From: Hippopus hippopus | Lineage: Eukaryota; Mollusca; Bivalvia; Cardiida; Cardiidae | DNA length: 64,000 bases | Assembly: GCA_946811185.2 (NCBI GenBank) | Contig: OX328109.1 | Span: 4,278,001-4,342,000 of the forward strand | Direction: 5' to 3' | Shown: positions 44,797 to 55,595 of the stretch, in pieces | Position numbering within the stretch: position 1 is the first letter of the stretch | Layout of the letters: the number at the start of each line of letters is the position of its first letter | Translations under genes and position numbers: made by a program | Notes under the pieces: model-generated | The model's database searches: none | The model's input: only the letters and a program-made list of their open reading frames with translations | Told to the model about the DNA's origin: nothing

Positions 44797-45060
44797 TTAG
44801 GCCCAATGGCTCAGTCGGTTATGTACAGACTTTTTAACTCATAGGTCGCAGGTTCAACTCCAATCTTAGCTAAACTCTTTCCAAGGATAGATGACAGCTA
44901 TAGCCACAGGATTACATCTTATTCACCGCTGAACGAAGTTTCGATGGAAAATCAGACAGAAAAATGAATTGCAAAGCACCGATAAAAAAGAAACACATGT
45001 AAAAAGCATGACTGGATGCACTGGTCACCACAGACTTCGAAAAGAATGTAGTGCGAATCC
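44797..45060 (+). mobile_element. S1 SINE, diverged
   Basis: Head GGCTCAGTCGGTTATGTAC, B-box GCAGGTTCAACTCC, CACAGGATTACATCTTATTC, ACTGGATGCACTGGTCACC. Confidence 0.75.
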
Positions 45061-45076
45061 CAGGTATTCCTGTACT

Positions 45077-45292
45077 GTACATTCCCTTGTTTTAACTACC
45101 AAGAGAAGAAGGCTTTTGAAAACATGGTGACAATAAGAGAAAATGCAGGTAACCAGCTTTTTCTCCTTTTCTCACCAAGTTTTCTATCCTTTTTGAGTCA
45201 AATCCTATCATTTGGATCACATACAATTTGTCATCTGCAAATTCTTTCAATTTGGACATGTATAAAATCTTCCCATTTGGTAAAGATTCAAA
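45077..45292. mobile_element. Family D element
   Basis: GAAAATGCAGGTAACCAGC centre. TTTGTCATCTGCAAATTC. Confidence 0.8.
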
Positions 45293-45302
45293 TAGAAATT
45301 AC

Positions 45303-45391
45303 AGGAGAGCATGAATAGGTGCATTGGTAGTCGTGATATAACTGTAAAAAAATATTAAAAACGACGTTAAACAACATGCAAACAATCAAAT
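45303..45391 (+). repeat. S1 SINE 3' end
   Basis: GAGCATGAATAGGTGCATTG to ACGACGTTAAACAACATG and CAAACAATCAAA. Confidence 0.75.
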
Positions 45392-45547
45392 AAAAAGCAA
45401 GGGAGTTAGCAATCGATTGTGGACACCCTTTATATATGAAGCGCCCAAACTAAGTAGAAACCTGTTTGGTTCCCCTGTTTTTTCCTCTAGTCAGACTTGA
45501 AGCACATACACACAACGTGATCAGCAACTCGAGTATGTTTTTGTTTG

Positions 45548-45740
45548 TTCATAGATAGTCTTTGATCTTATTATTATTATGATTGTTATGGACCAGTTTT
45601 TGCCCACTTCGTTCTAATCAGCATTTAACCCTTTAGCCCAGAATATTGTTGAATAAATAAAATACGATTTTCCTACGAATACAAACATTCACTTACTATC
45701 AAGTACCTCAAAAGACAACACGACAAGACGTGGAAATTTC
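45548..45740 (+). repeat. Dispersed repeat Q, copy 2
   Basis: CATAGATAGTCTTTGATCTT, GGACCAGTTTTTGCCCACTT, TTGTTGAATAAATAAAATAC. About 190 bp shared with 34127-34325. Confidence 0.78.
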
Positions 45741-45950
45741 TCTCTCTCTCTCTTTGTCACTCTCTTTCTCTTTTTTTTCTGCGTCTCTGTCCCTCCCATC
45801 TTTCTATCCTTCAGTCTCTGTCACTCCCTCACCGTCACTCTTTCTCTCTCAGTCTCTCTGTCCCTCTCTTTTTTTTTTCCTGTGTCTCTTTCTCTACCAT
45901 CTGTCTGTCTGTCAGTCTCTGTCTCTGCTTCTCTTCCCATCTCTCTTCCT
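45738..45950. repeat. (TC)n low-complexity tract
   Basis: TC, TTTTTTTT and CTGTCTGTC blocks. Confidence 0.92.
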
Positions 45951-46194
45951 GGAGCATTGACGAGAAAAACCATGCAGCTATTACTTAATACAACGCAGAC
46001 AAAGCAATCAAATTCAGACAGTATATCAACAACTTTCTCTCTCTCTCTCTGTGGCACATTGACGAGAACACAATACAAGTACAAGTTAAGACAATGCAAA
46101 GACAAAACAATCAAAGTCCGACATCTATCCGCGACTAACAGTCTATCACAAATGACGTAAATATGTTAATCCTTACAATTTACGAACCGGAAAT

Positions 46195-46380
46195 AGAGTG
46201 CATTTGAAAAACATTGAGGGAAAAAGGAGAAAATGCTTAAACCAGCATTTTCTCCTTTTCCCATCTATGTTTTCTGTCCTTTCAAAGACAAAATCCACAA
46301 TTTGAGAATCATTTTACATGTCGTCAGCAAACTCTGTCAATGTGTTCGGAACTAAAGTTTTATCTCCTGGTAAACAGTTG
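46195..46380. mobile_element. Family D element, left end lost
   Basis: Palindrome GGAGAAAATGCTTAAACCAG near 46228, then CATGTCGTCAGCAAACTC. Confidence 0.78.
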
Positions 46381-46494
46381 GTACCCCAATGATTGTCCTT
46401 ACAGATAAATCTACCAACTAACTAATCATTTTCATCCAGCACTATGTTCGGGATTCCATTGTCTTAGTGAGGTGTGAAAACAGCGATAGGGGCA

Positions 46495-47110
46495 TTTGGT
46501 TTACTTGTCAAGTCAACCAAATGAAGACAGAATTACAGGTTTTTTTTTTGTCGTTTTACATGTATTTACTACAGAAGCCAAAGAGGGTCATAACTTAACG
46601 GTCAAGTCAAAGAAAACGTGTTAAAGATTTCTACGGAAGCATAAAAGGGACACGAGGCTTACTTGTCAAGTCAACGAAATGAAACCAGATGAAAACGGAT
46701 TTACAAATTTTTGGCGTTTCATTTACGAAAGAATCCAAAGAGGGTCATTAATTGCTTGTCAAATCAAAGAAATGATCATTTTTTTTACTCGAGTCAAAGA
46801 AATGAGAACTGATTTACAGCTTTTTTGACATTTTATTAACTACAGAAGCAAAAGAGAATCATAACATGTACTTTTCAGGTCAACGAGATTTATAGCTATG
46901 CGCATTTTATTCAGTATGAAAGCCAAAGCGCGACATAACTTACTTGTCAAGTCGACGAAAAAGAGCACAGTTTTACAGCATTCAGTTTTTTTTTTCTTCT
47001 TCTTCTTTTTTCTTCTATGGAAGCAAAATTGGGACATTTTATTCTTGTCAGGTCAATGAAATCAGCATTTTGGGCTTTTTAAACTTTGAAAGCAAAAGAA
47101 TGGCATGACT
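46495..47110. repeat. Degenerate tandem array, units of about 100 bp
   Basis: ACTTGTCAAGTCAACGAAAT blocks recur near 46503, 46660, 46757, 46867, 46941 and 47043, each followed by a TTTACAG-T-rich block and ..GAAGCCAAAGAGGGTCATAA. Units are diverged and vary in length. Confidence 0.65.
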
Positions 47111-48458
47111 ACCCTTTTTTGCGCTTTTATGATTTTCAAGGTGTGTTCATTTCACTGGTTCAAAAAATTTACAATGAGACATGTAAATAATTGCATTATT
47201 CGAAAATATCACTTTGATAAAAAGCGTGGTTTGTCACGTCGGCGTTGAAAAATGACAAGTTATTGGAATAACAATAGACCAGTAATAACATCAACAAATA
47301 AGATGCAAAAACAGGAAAGGATCTAACAATATACGGGCACATAATCAGGCCACGTTGATTCTCGCCACATGTAAACATAACACAGCGAGAACAACAGCTT
47401 TGTCAGTATAATGGCGACTTTTTGCTCCCGTAAATTTGTCCTCGCGGGGTCACAATCGACGGCCAAAGGGGTATATGGCTTTTCAGGGTACATAATGGGT
47501 ATTTGAAATTTTGAAGATTGTTACATTATCACACTAATGATTTATATTTGCTTTTCAGAAAGACGATATTGATAAAATCTTAGGCATTTAGTACATTTAA
47601 AAGTTTTGATTGGTTAGACCACGTGGTTTTAGCAAGAAGAACTAGCGTTACTATCTTAATCTGGAATTGACTAAGAAGCCCCAAGAATACCTTACTTTTA
47701 TATTTTCATAGTTTTTCCTCTCTTTAATTAATAACTGCTTTGTATAAAGGCAAAGCAACACATTCATTTTTGTTTACTTTAATAGCGTTTCCTAAAGCTT
47801 TGGGAAGTTTGGTTGGTCATACACTCAAACACCCAGGAAGGTAAATTGTTGTAAAATATGTATTTATACATTAAACCACACAAGTTTTCAAAACTTATCT
47901 ATCTTGCTTTCATGTGGCATCAATTTTTATGAATCTGTTAATTTATATTGCAGTTACTCCACTTACAATCTTAGTTTTAAGATCTTCACTGGCGGTCGTC
48001 ACCTGTTACATGCGCGTTTCATGTGTACACTCGTGAATGGGGGGTATCTCGCACCGAAATTCTCTTTGAAGAGAGCACTAAATACAGAAGATTATATCTC
48101 ATTCACAAAGCAGTTTAGAGCTTTATAACAGATCTGTGCAGCAGTTGCAATTAGTAAACATCAGTCTCCATCTAAACGTTTTTTTGTTGTTTTGAAATCA
48201 AAAGTGGCAGTATACTGCACATGATTAAAGAAATGCTGTAATATTCCAAGTCTGTTAACCCGTTAAAACTCGTCCTGTTTTCCAAGACTACCATCAAATT
48301 CTAAAACTGATAAAAAATGTATATATATATATTTAAATGTGAAGGAAAATTTGTGTATTTCAATGCCATGGAAAACATTGTGGATAAAAAAATAAAAACA
48401 ACTTGTAACAAGAAATTTGCTTTTTTTTCTCCGATTTCATAACCAGAATCCTTATTTA
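47111..48458. other. AT-rich intron segment, no supported feature
   Basis: No gene, SINE or clear MITE seen. It lies immediately downstream of the large K2P exon. Confidence 0.5.
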
Positions 48459-48632
48459 CCAACCATTCTTAAGAATATTCTGAGTGTTATTCTTTGAGAT
48501 TTTTTTTAAATTTGAAAGAAACACAATTTCCGATTGGCTAAATCACATGGTTTAGCTAATCAGAAGTTTTGTTACTTTCAAATTTAGAAAATTCTAGAGA
48601 ATGAGACTAAGAATGACTTTAGGAATGGTTGG
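48459..48632. mobile_element. Family K palindromic element
   Basis: CCAACCATTCTTAAGAATA at the left and TTTAGGAATGGTTGG at the right. Centre CCGATTGGCTAAATCACATGG / TTTAGCTAATCAGAAG (two blocks). Ends 169 bp before the splice donor. Confidence 0.78.
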
Positions 48633-48796
48633 AAAATGTGGACCAGGTCTCTTGCATCTATATAAAAGTCGTCTTGTACAGTGTCAGACTAAATCCTAGT
48701 AATAGAAAGTTTTATGCACACGTTTGTCTAAAGTTGAAAAAAAAAAAACATCCTCATCGAGTTTTTTTGCGATTTACGTATATTTGGAAGATAATA

Positions 48797-48803
48797 ACTT
48801 ACC
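48797..48803 (-). other. 5' splice donor of the K2P pore intron
   Basis: ACCATCG/GTAAGT on the minus strand, close to the consensus donor. Confidence 0.92.
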
Positions 48804-51800
48804 GATGGTTGTCATGACGGTGATGGCGTACAACAAGGAACTTGGAAACGACCACTGTTCGGGCTCGCTTGTACTGTCTTTACCGTCCCAACCCGCCTCT
48901 TTTGTCTCACGATATATTTTCAGAGAATAGTTCATTAATATCGATTCCACTTGTTTTCTAAATTCCTTTGCACTTCGTTTGGTGAACTTATTTTCAAAGG
49001 CTAAACTATATATTTGGTTTGTATAATTTGTTCGCACTTTCTGCATTTCTTTCTTTTTCGCTAATTCCTGTGTTCCTTCTAACTGCTTGAATATAAATCC
49101 ACCTGCAATACAATAAGCCACCACTAATGAACACAAACCTATGTGTGAAAACAAGAATGCAATTAATTTCTTGCAACAACTTATCACCTTTTTCTGCCTT
49201 TGTCTAACTTTGCTGTCTCTTCTTCCGGTAAGTCGAGTGTTTCTCTGTCTTTGTTTGATAAGCTCTTCCTCAGATAGATGCTGTTCGTTTAAATACGAAT
49301 CAAAATGGATCGTTTTCTCGTGAACTATATTTGCAATCTCATTATCTAGATCGTCTTCAATTAATGCTGTCTCTGGTGGAGGATCACTTATCTTATTCAG
49401 TCCAACATTGATTTCGTTTTCGTACACTACACTAGCTCTATTTTTATCACCCGATTCAGATATTTCATTTGACTGCTCCTTCTCTTCCGTTTCATTTTCG
49501 TCGACTTTGGCAGTATCTTGTGTATTTGATTTGTCGCCGACATCAGCTTCTCCTTGTTCTTTTGCTTGTTTTGCCTTTTTAAATCGCTTGACCTTCGCTC
49601 TGAGAGAAACAATAGCTGACAAAGAAAGCTTTGGTTGTGATTTTCTATCTTTCATCTTTGGTACTTCTGTTTCTATATTCCATATGGCATCTTTGGCTGA
49701 GCGTCGACAAAACACAGAATCTGGTATGTCAAGATTTAACGGCTCGATCTTATTGTGTTTTAATGATGCAACTTCTTCCACAGAATGTGAACGTTTTAAT
49801 GAATCCTGTTTAACAAGAGACGGTTTCCTTGTAGCCCTGGATAATTCAGGACTGTCTAGGATATTACTTAAAGAGGCAGCTCGACCAACTTTGACGATTG
49901 CTTCATGAATGGACCTTGTCTTGGGCACACTGTGTCGTGTTCGACGGAAAACACTCTTTCTTTTACTTGCTTTTACGGTCGACTGTTTCTGAATACTTTC
50001 ATTTACCTCAGTAATTCTGTCGTTTTCTAAACGTTTAACTTTGGTTTCAGTAATTTCACCAACATTACAACTATCTACATCAAGATCAGATATGCTTCTG
50101 CGGTTTTTTGATTTTGACTTTCGCCTTTCCTTTTTGTTCTTTAGTTGTTTTGTTTCTTTCTCCGAGGATTCCGGTTCGTGACTTGCGTTTGCATTACTGT
50201 CCACGCCCTTTTCTTCACTTTTGCTCTTTCTTTTCTTTGTCTTTTTGTTCTCTTTTTTGGCTTTTAATTTTTTATCTATTTGCACAGTATTGTTTTCACT
50301 TTGAAAATCAGTAATTTCCGTTTTGACTTCTTTAGCGCTACTTTCTGAAGAATGTCTTGAGTCAGGCTTTACGCTTACTTTCTCGATATATGGTTTTTCT
50401 GGTGTACTTAATTCACTTATCGGTTCATAATTTTCCTCTCCGACTGTTTTCTGGTCTGATTTTATTGAGATTTCGTCAATGTTAGTTTCAAAAACATCGT
50501 CTTGAGTGAGAATATCCTCAACAGTTTGTAAACTAATCGGTTCAGTTTCGCTAATAAAACTCTCTTTAACTGAAGCACCACTGTTTTTCCAGTCAGTTAA
50601 CGATTCATCCTGATTGTGATTTTCAACTTGAAATGGAGTGCTGTTGGTTATGCTATCTAGCGGTACAGCAGAATAACTGTCGTTTGAAAATTCTTTAAGA
50701 TGTGACTCGGTTTGTACTTTGTCCATTGCCTTTCTGATTTTATTTGCTATGTCAGCTAAACCTGTGTTCACTCCATATTTATCACTTTCGTTCCCTTCGT
50801 TCTTTTCGATTTCCTTGACATAACCATTGTCTATTGGTACTGTCTGAAATACTGGTAATGGTTTTGGAAGCTGATCGTTTACCGCTTTAACATTGCTTGA
50901 ATGAAAATTTGTCTCTGGTGGATCAATAACAGCAAACGCTTTTGCAGTTTCCCCATCACTTAAGTTTGACTCTGAAACAATGGACTGACTTGATAGCTTT
51001 CTTTTATCCTTTTCACTGCTGTTACTAAACTTACGTTGATATTTCTGGGGCGGTTTTTCTAAAAAGGTTTGTTGTTTTAACGGTATGATACCTGATTCTA
51101 TAGTTTTACTTTCTTTGTCAGATCTGCTTGGAGAAATATTTTTCCTAGATCCTTTGGTAAACCTTCTTGGCGATACATAATTAGACCTACTCTTTCCCTT
51201 GCCTTTGGTAGACTCCTTCTCACTTTTGTTGGAGTTTTTCGAATCTGTTCCAGTAGCTGATGGTTTTACTGGTCGGAATCTTGAAGTTGGGGACGTGTGA
51301 AGATTTGTTTTACTGCCTGCTTGGACAGACTCCTCCGCCATTACTTCTTCATATGTTGGAGGAGTTACTTTATTGTCGTCCTTTAGCTCGGACACTTGAC
51401 CATATGGAACATAGTCAGGGTCGGGGAGCAATTGGTGAGCATGGCGATCTTCTGAAATGACCAGAGGGTCAGTTGACAAATTGCCTATTGATGTTGAACG
51501 AGGTGGGCGCGTTTCTCGTAACTCAAGGAATTTAGCAAATGATTCTCGGCGCTGTCTTTCGTGCTCGGCAAATGGAGATGTGGAATATGGTGATGGGTCC
51601 CGGCTGGAATGAGAAGAATGAATTTCCGCTGTGTGTATTTGGTTATTATACGGGGATTTAGGCTCAATGGATTTTGTTGGTATATTGACACTGTTTTTAT
51701 TGATAATATATTTCCGTTTATCTAGGGGCTGAAAGTTATCTTTATTATGACGTTCATTTGCTCGGGTATCCCCAACAGCTACACGCCCTTCTGAATGACC

Positions 51801-52358
51801 GCGTTTTTTCCCTGATTTGTTGAGGGTCATGACCTTTAAATTATCATCAACACTATTATTTCTATTATCAAGATCACTCTGTATTTCATCGGGAATGTGG
51901 GGTAGTGATGTTGATAGAGATTTTTCACTGGATATTTCCATTGGTTGCTCATAATTCATAATTCTTTTTTCCAAGTTGTTAATAGCTTTGCGGTTTGGCG
52001 ACCGTCCCCGCGTCCGACTTTCAGCTAATGCCTCTCGCACAGTCATTCTGCGAAGATGATCACGCGGTTCAGTTCTAGGATTGTATGCTGCTGCGTCTTC
52101 ATGTTCTGCAGCAAGACTAAAAGTTTCTTTAGATTTTGAACGGTCAGAACTCTTTGACATAGGTCGTCTCTCCCGGTCTCGAGACCGTCTAAACAACGAC
52201 GACAGTGACCGTCTTCTTTGTGAAGAACTCCGGCTTGTATCCCGGCTTCCATCTTCCTGAACTTCTATCCCTTCTGGCTTAATAGATTCTTCCTTTCTTT
52301 GTGGTTCTGGTGTTTTGGGTGAACTGGAATCCTTTTTTCTCTTCGGTTTTCTTTTCAT
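48803..52358 (-). CDS. K2P potassium channel, large first coding exon (N-terminal domain, M1, pore 1 start)
   Basis: Encodes 1,185 residues plus the first base of the pore glycine codon. The ATG at 52358-52356 (context GAAATGA) is chosen because the same frame has a TAA at 52397-52395 and only a GTG between. Residues 1 to about 1065 have no membrane segment: a basic start (MKRKPKRKKDSSS), many RRxS/RxxS sites, PPTY at about 333-336 (a WW-domain ligand pattern), long Lys/Glu/Ser stretches and a CC pair just before M1. M1 is about 1068-1091 (LIAFLFSHIGLCSLVVAYC), then FKQLEG, an extracellular cap of about 75 residues with NYT and NYS sites and no cysteine, then the pore 1 helix (SSLLYAITVMTTIG). 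Usual K2P proteins are about 300-600 residues with a short N terminus, so this one is extreme. The exon is free of the repeats that fill the intron. Joined to 5599-4992 it gives about 1,387 residues. Confidence 0.93.
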
Positions 52359-52484
52359 TTCCCTCCTTTTCTTGCTTCTTTTCGGCACAAGATTTTATAG
52401 AGTTTTGGTTCTTTTGATGTTGTCGGAGTTGTACTTTCTTTGATGATGTGAGTCCATGTAGAGCATCTGCAGTTTCAGTAAATC
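52359..52484 (-). other. Likely 5' UTR part of the K2P exon, after a splice acceptor
   Basis: On the minus strand TTTTTTTACTTTTCAG ends at 52485, a strong pyrimidine-rich acceptor, followed by GATTTACTGAAACTGC. It implies at least one upstream, probably non-coding exon that I could not locate. Confidence 0.65.
52395..52466 (-). promoter_or_regulatory. Possible upstream ORF in the K2P leader
   Basis: ATG at 52466, a second in-frame ATG at 52457, 23 codons, TAA at 52397-52395. It ends 36 bases before the main ATG and is in the same frame. If the leader starts at 52484 it would lie wholly in the mRNA and could damp translation. Confidence 0.5.
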
Positions 52485-52557
52485 CTGAAAAGTAAAAAAA
52501 TAACGAAATACAGGTAATAGATATGAACATGTTGTTTGCATTTTCACTCCTACGTCA

Positions 52558-52920
52558 TTTATCTCTTTACCACACTTCAATATTTCAGACTGATCCAAAT
52601 TGAAAGCATTTGCAGACGACAAATTAAATGTGGTTCAAATGACTGGACTTGTGTCTGAAAGGTTAGAAAACATTGTGGGAAGAAGAGAAGATACTGGTTA
52701 CTAACATTTTCCCGAGTTTTAACGACCTTGAAGAAGAAGGTTTTTGATAACATTGTGTGAAAAGGAGAAAATGCTGGTTACCAGCATTTTCTCCTTTTCA
52801 CACAATGTTTTCTACTCTTCCAGAGACATATTTTAGTTTTTAAGTAACATTCAATTTGTCGTCTGCAAATGCTTTCAATTTGGACAAGTCCAAAATTTTG
52901 TCGTTTGATAAAGGGTTATC
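52558..52920. mobile_element. Two family D elements upstream of the K2P leader
   Basis: 52558-52709 is a left part. 52710-52920 holds the perfect palindrome GAAAATGCTGGTTACCAGC with stems out to AACATTGTGTGAAAAGG. It lies about 75 bp upstream of the putative leader acceptor. Confidence 0.85.
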
Positions 52921-53365
52921 GAACCTGCAGCAGACGGCTTTTTAAAATATTGTTGGAAAGAAAGTAAACACTGATAATGTTTTTTATTTATTTATCTAAT
53001 TGAAACAATGAACAGAAATACATTCTATTTTTAACCAATGATTTTTTGTTTAATTTGATTCTCTTAATATTTTGTTAATTTAGGCAGCTCTGAGTTTTTT
53101 TTTTTTTTAATTTCATCTGAAGGGGGGGGGGGGGGGGGAATAATTCCTAACTTCCTTTGTAATGAAAATATGTTGTTTATTTACTGACAAGTGAAAATTT
53201 AAAGGAAAACTAAATTGAAAATGTGGTTCGTTTAAGTTTATATAATTGTTTCAAATTAAACTGATATAAAAATTTAAATTCTTGAAGATGCCATTAAAAC
53301 AAACAAAGCGGTTGTCAAGACACCCTTGCGTTGCCCTAGAGATGGGCGTAACGAGGGTCTGTATT
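52921..53365. other. AT-rich stretch with poly-T and poly-G runs
   Basis: A G run of about 16 near 53124 after T runs. No coding or repeat assignment. Confidence 0.5.
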
Positions 53366-53440
53366 CACAAACCATTCTCAAGAATTTTCTAAATTTGAAA
53401 ATGACGCAACTTATTGGCTAAACCAATTACGTATGCTGTG
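53366..53440. repeat. Family K left-arm fragment
   Basis: CACAAACCATTCTCAAGAAT, TTTGAAAATGACGCAACTTA, TTGGCTAAACC. Confidence 0.65.
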
Positions 53441-53799
53441 GTAAAAGATTTGCTAAAAGAGTGACTTCTTTCGGTAACTAAATTTATGCGTCCAACGCAT
53501 TTCGACGGCAACTGGAAAATGTCCATGGAATAACAAGAATTCGTGAAATTTTGTAATGAAAACAAGAATTATTCTTGAAGTCATGACTGTGCAATTATTC
53601 TGACACAATTTGGACCCAAAACCTTGAGTTGGTTCAAAATTAATAGTTTTGTGGGCTGGTTTTCGTGAAGGTATGTTAAAGGCTCAGTAGCTGCCAAAAG
53701 CAAAAGATGCAGATTTTAAAATGCATTTAAAGTTAAACATACAATTTAAAAGTATGGAAATTATTGTGAAGACGCAAGTCTGTTGTTGTGCAGTAAGCA

Positions 53800-53985
53800 A
53801 AAGATAGAGCAACTTGGCAATATTTGACCTATTTTTAAAATTCATTTTTCTGCCAGCGACTAACACTTGGACCGACCATACAATAGCAGATCGTGATCTT
53901 CACAAAAATTTCCGTACTTTTAAATGGTATGATTTAGATTTGAATGCGTTTTTCACATCTGCATTGTTTACTTTTGGTTGCAACC
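53800..53985. repeat. Family I, right part
   Basis: TTTTTCTGCCAGCGACTAAC and CTTTTAAATGGTATGATTTA match 26262-26445. The left terminal repeat is missing. Confidence 0.7.
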
Positions 53986-53991
53986 GGGTCT

Positions 53992-54190
53992 TTAACCCTT
54001 TACCTAACGAAAACAATTTAGACTCGTCCAAATTGAAAGCAAATTAAATGTGGTTCAAATGACTGGATTTTTCTGTGAAAGGTTAGAAAACATTGTGGGA
54101 AAAGGAGAAAATGCTGGTTACCAGCATTTTCTCCTTTTCCCACAATGTTTTCAAAAGCTTTCTTTCTCGAGATTGTGTGGTAATGAGTTA
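53992..54190. mobile_element. Family D element, short internal deletion
   Basis: TTAACCCTTTACCTAACG. Lacks TTTGCAGACGAC. Perfect palindrome 54096-54155. Confidence 0.85.
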
Positions 54191-54348
54191 TTATACGAGA
54201 ATTTCGCGTTTTGTCTAATTATTTCATACACGTAAAATCTCCAAACAAAGCGTATAATTCAATTACTGCCAGTTCTATTTATATTTTATCTAGAAACGAG
54301 ATGGATATTTTTGTCCTACGCTTTCATTGCTAATGATGACTGCAATAG

Positions 54349-54530
54349 CTTTTCGGACTGTGTAGATCAAGATCAGACTGCACAGAACGTGCAGTCTGAT
54401 CTTGGGTCTACACCATCCGCTACCTGACGCCTAAGTATGACCAAAAATCATCTTATAATTTGCAGTAGGAAATCAACTGTTAGATTTAGGAAAAGTCGAA
54501 ATTATTTAGTCCGGTACGAAAGAGAGTTAA
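54349..54530. mobile_element. Family A MITE, diverged flanks
   Basis: Hairpin 54353-54420, loop AGAAC. Right flank ends GTACGAAAGAGAGTTAA. Confidence 0.82.
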
Positions 54531-54689
54531 ACCCCCGAAAAGTACAACAACAGCTTGAAAGAAATAGAACTTAATGGTGGCATCTTCATGATCTTGTCAA
54601 TTTATTTATGGCATCAGAGACTAGAAATGAAAAAAGAAAAAAAAACTGACAATCTCACGAGAAATTATCTTTTTACCATTAGTAAATTA

Positions 54690-55345
54690 TCTCGATCCAA
54701 TGAGATACGTATGTCTCCAAAACGAGGAACTAGTATTACCTCTTACCGACAAGATATAATTTCGAGTCCGCAAGTGATTTATCTTGTTCATATTCATGTG
54801 TGAGTATCCCGTTCCCACGAGTCAGTTATATCGTTTCTTCCAGTTAATTTCTCGTTCCCACGAGTCAATTACCTCGTTTTTGCAAGTATAGTAATCTCGT
54901 TCCCACGAGTCAATTAGCTCGTTTCTGCGAGTCAAGTATTCTCGTCCCTACGAGTCGTTTACCTCGTTCCCACGAGTCAGTTATCTCGATCCTACCTATT
55001 AATTATCTCGTTCCTACAAATCAGTTATCTCGTTTCTGCGAGTCAAGTATCTCGTTCTCACAAATCAAGTATCTCGTTTCTTCAAGCCAATCATCTTATT
55101 CCTACGTTCCAACGATTCAATCTCGTTCCTACAAGTCAGTTAACTTTTCGATCCCATGAGTAAAGTACCGGTATCTCAGTCATCCTATTTCTGCGAATCA
55201 AGTATTTCATACCTTAAGTCAATCATCTCGATCCGACGAGTAAAGTATCTTCATTCCTATCAGCCAGTAATCATGTTACTACGAGTGAAGCACTCGTTAC
55301 CATGAGACAAGCACTCGTTCCCAAGAGTCAATTTCGTTCCCTGTG
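54690..55345. repeat. Minisatellite of self-complementary units (CTCGTTCCCACGAG)
   Basis: Roughly 22-26-bp units such as TCTCGTTCCCACGAGTCAAT, more than 20 in number and increasingly diverged to the right. The CTCGT..ACGAG part of each unit is itself palindromic. Confidence 0.85.
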
Positions 55346-55439
55346 GGTCCGTGATTATTATACGATTATATCGTATTATGGTGTTGACGAAATGGGTATC
55401 TAGTTGGAATGAAACATGAAATCATTTCTTGAGCACGAA

Positions 55440-55475
55440 ATATCTATCTATCTATCTACCTATCTGTCTATCTAC

Positions 55476-55511
<36 letters not shown>

Positions 55512-55595
55512 GTCTCTCTCTCTCTCTGTCTCTCTCTCTGTCTTTCTTTCTGTCTGTCTGTCTTTCAGTCTCTCTCTCTCTGTCTCTCTCTCATG
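55440..55595. repeat. (ATCT)n and (TC)n tract
   Basis: ATCT units grade into TC units. Confidence 0.93.

Larger units (their letters stand above)
5600..48802 (-). other. K2P intron, about 43.2 kb, phase 1
   Basis: The intron runs from the GT of GTAAGT at 48802 to the AG at 5600. It splits the glycine codon of the first pore filter after its first base. An intron at this point in pore 1 is known to be shared by many K2P genes. It holds most of the repeats listed here. I found no convincing nested gene or alternative exon inside it. Confidence 0.88.

Noticed and set aside
52386..52388. GTG start ten codons upstream of the chosen K2P ATG
   Set aside because: A GTG start is very unlikely in an animal nuclear gene, and the ATG at 52358 has an acceptable context.
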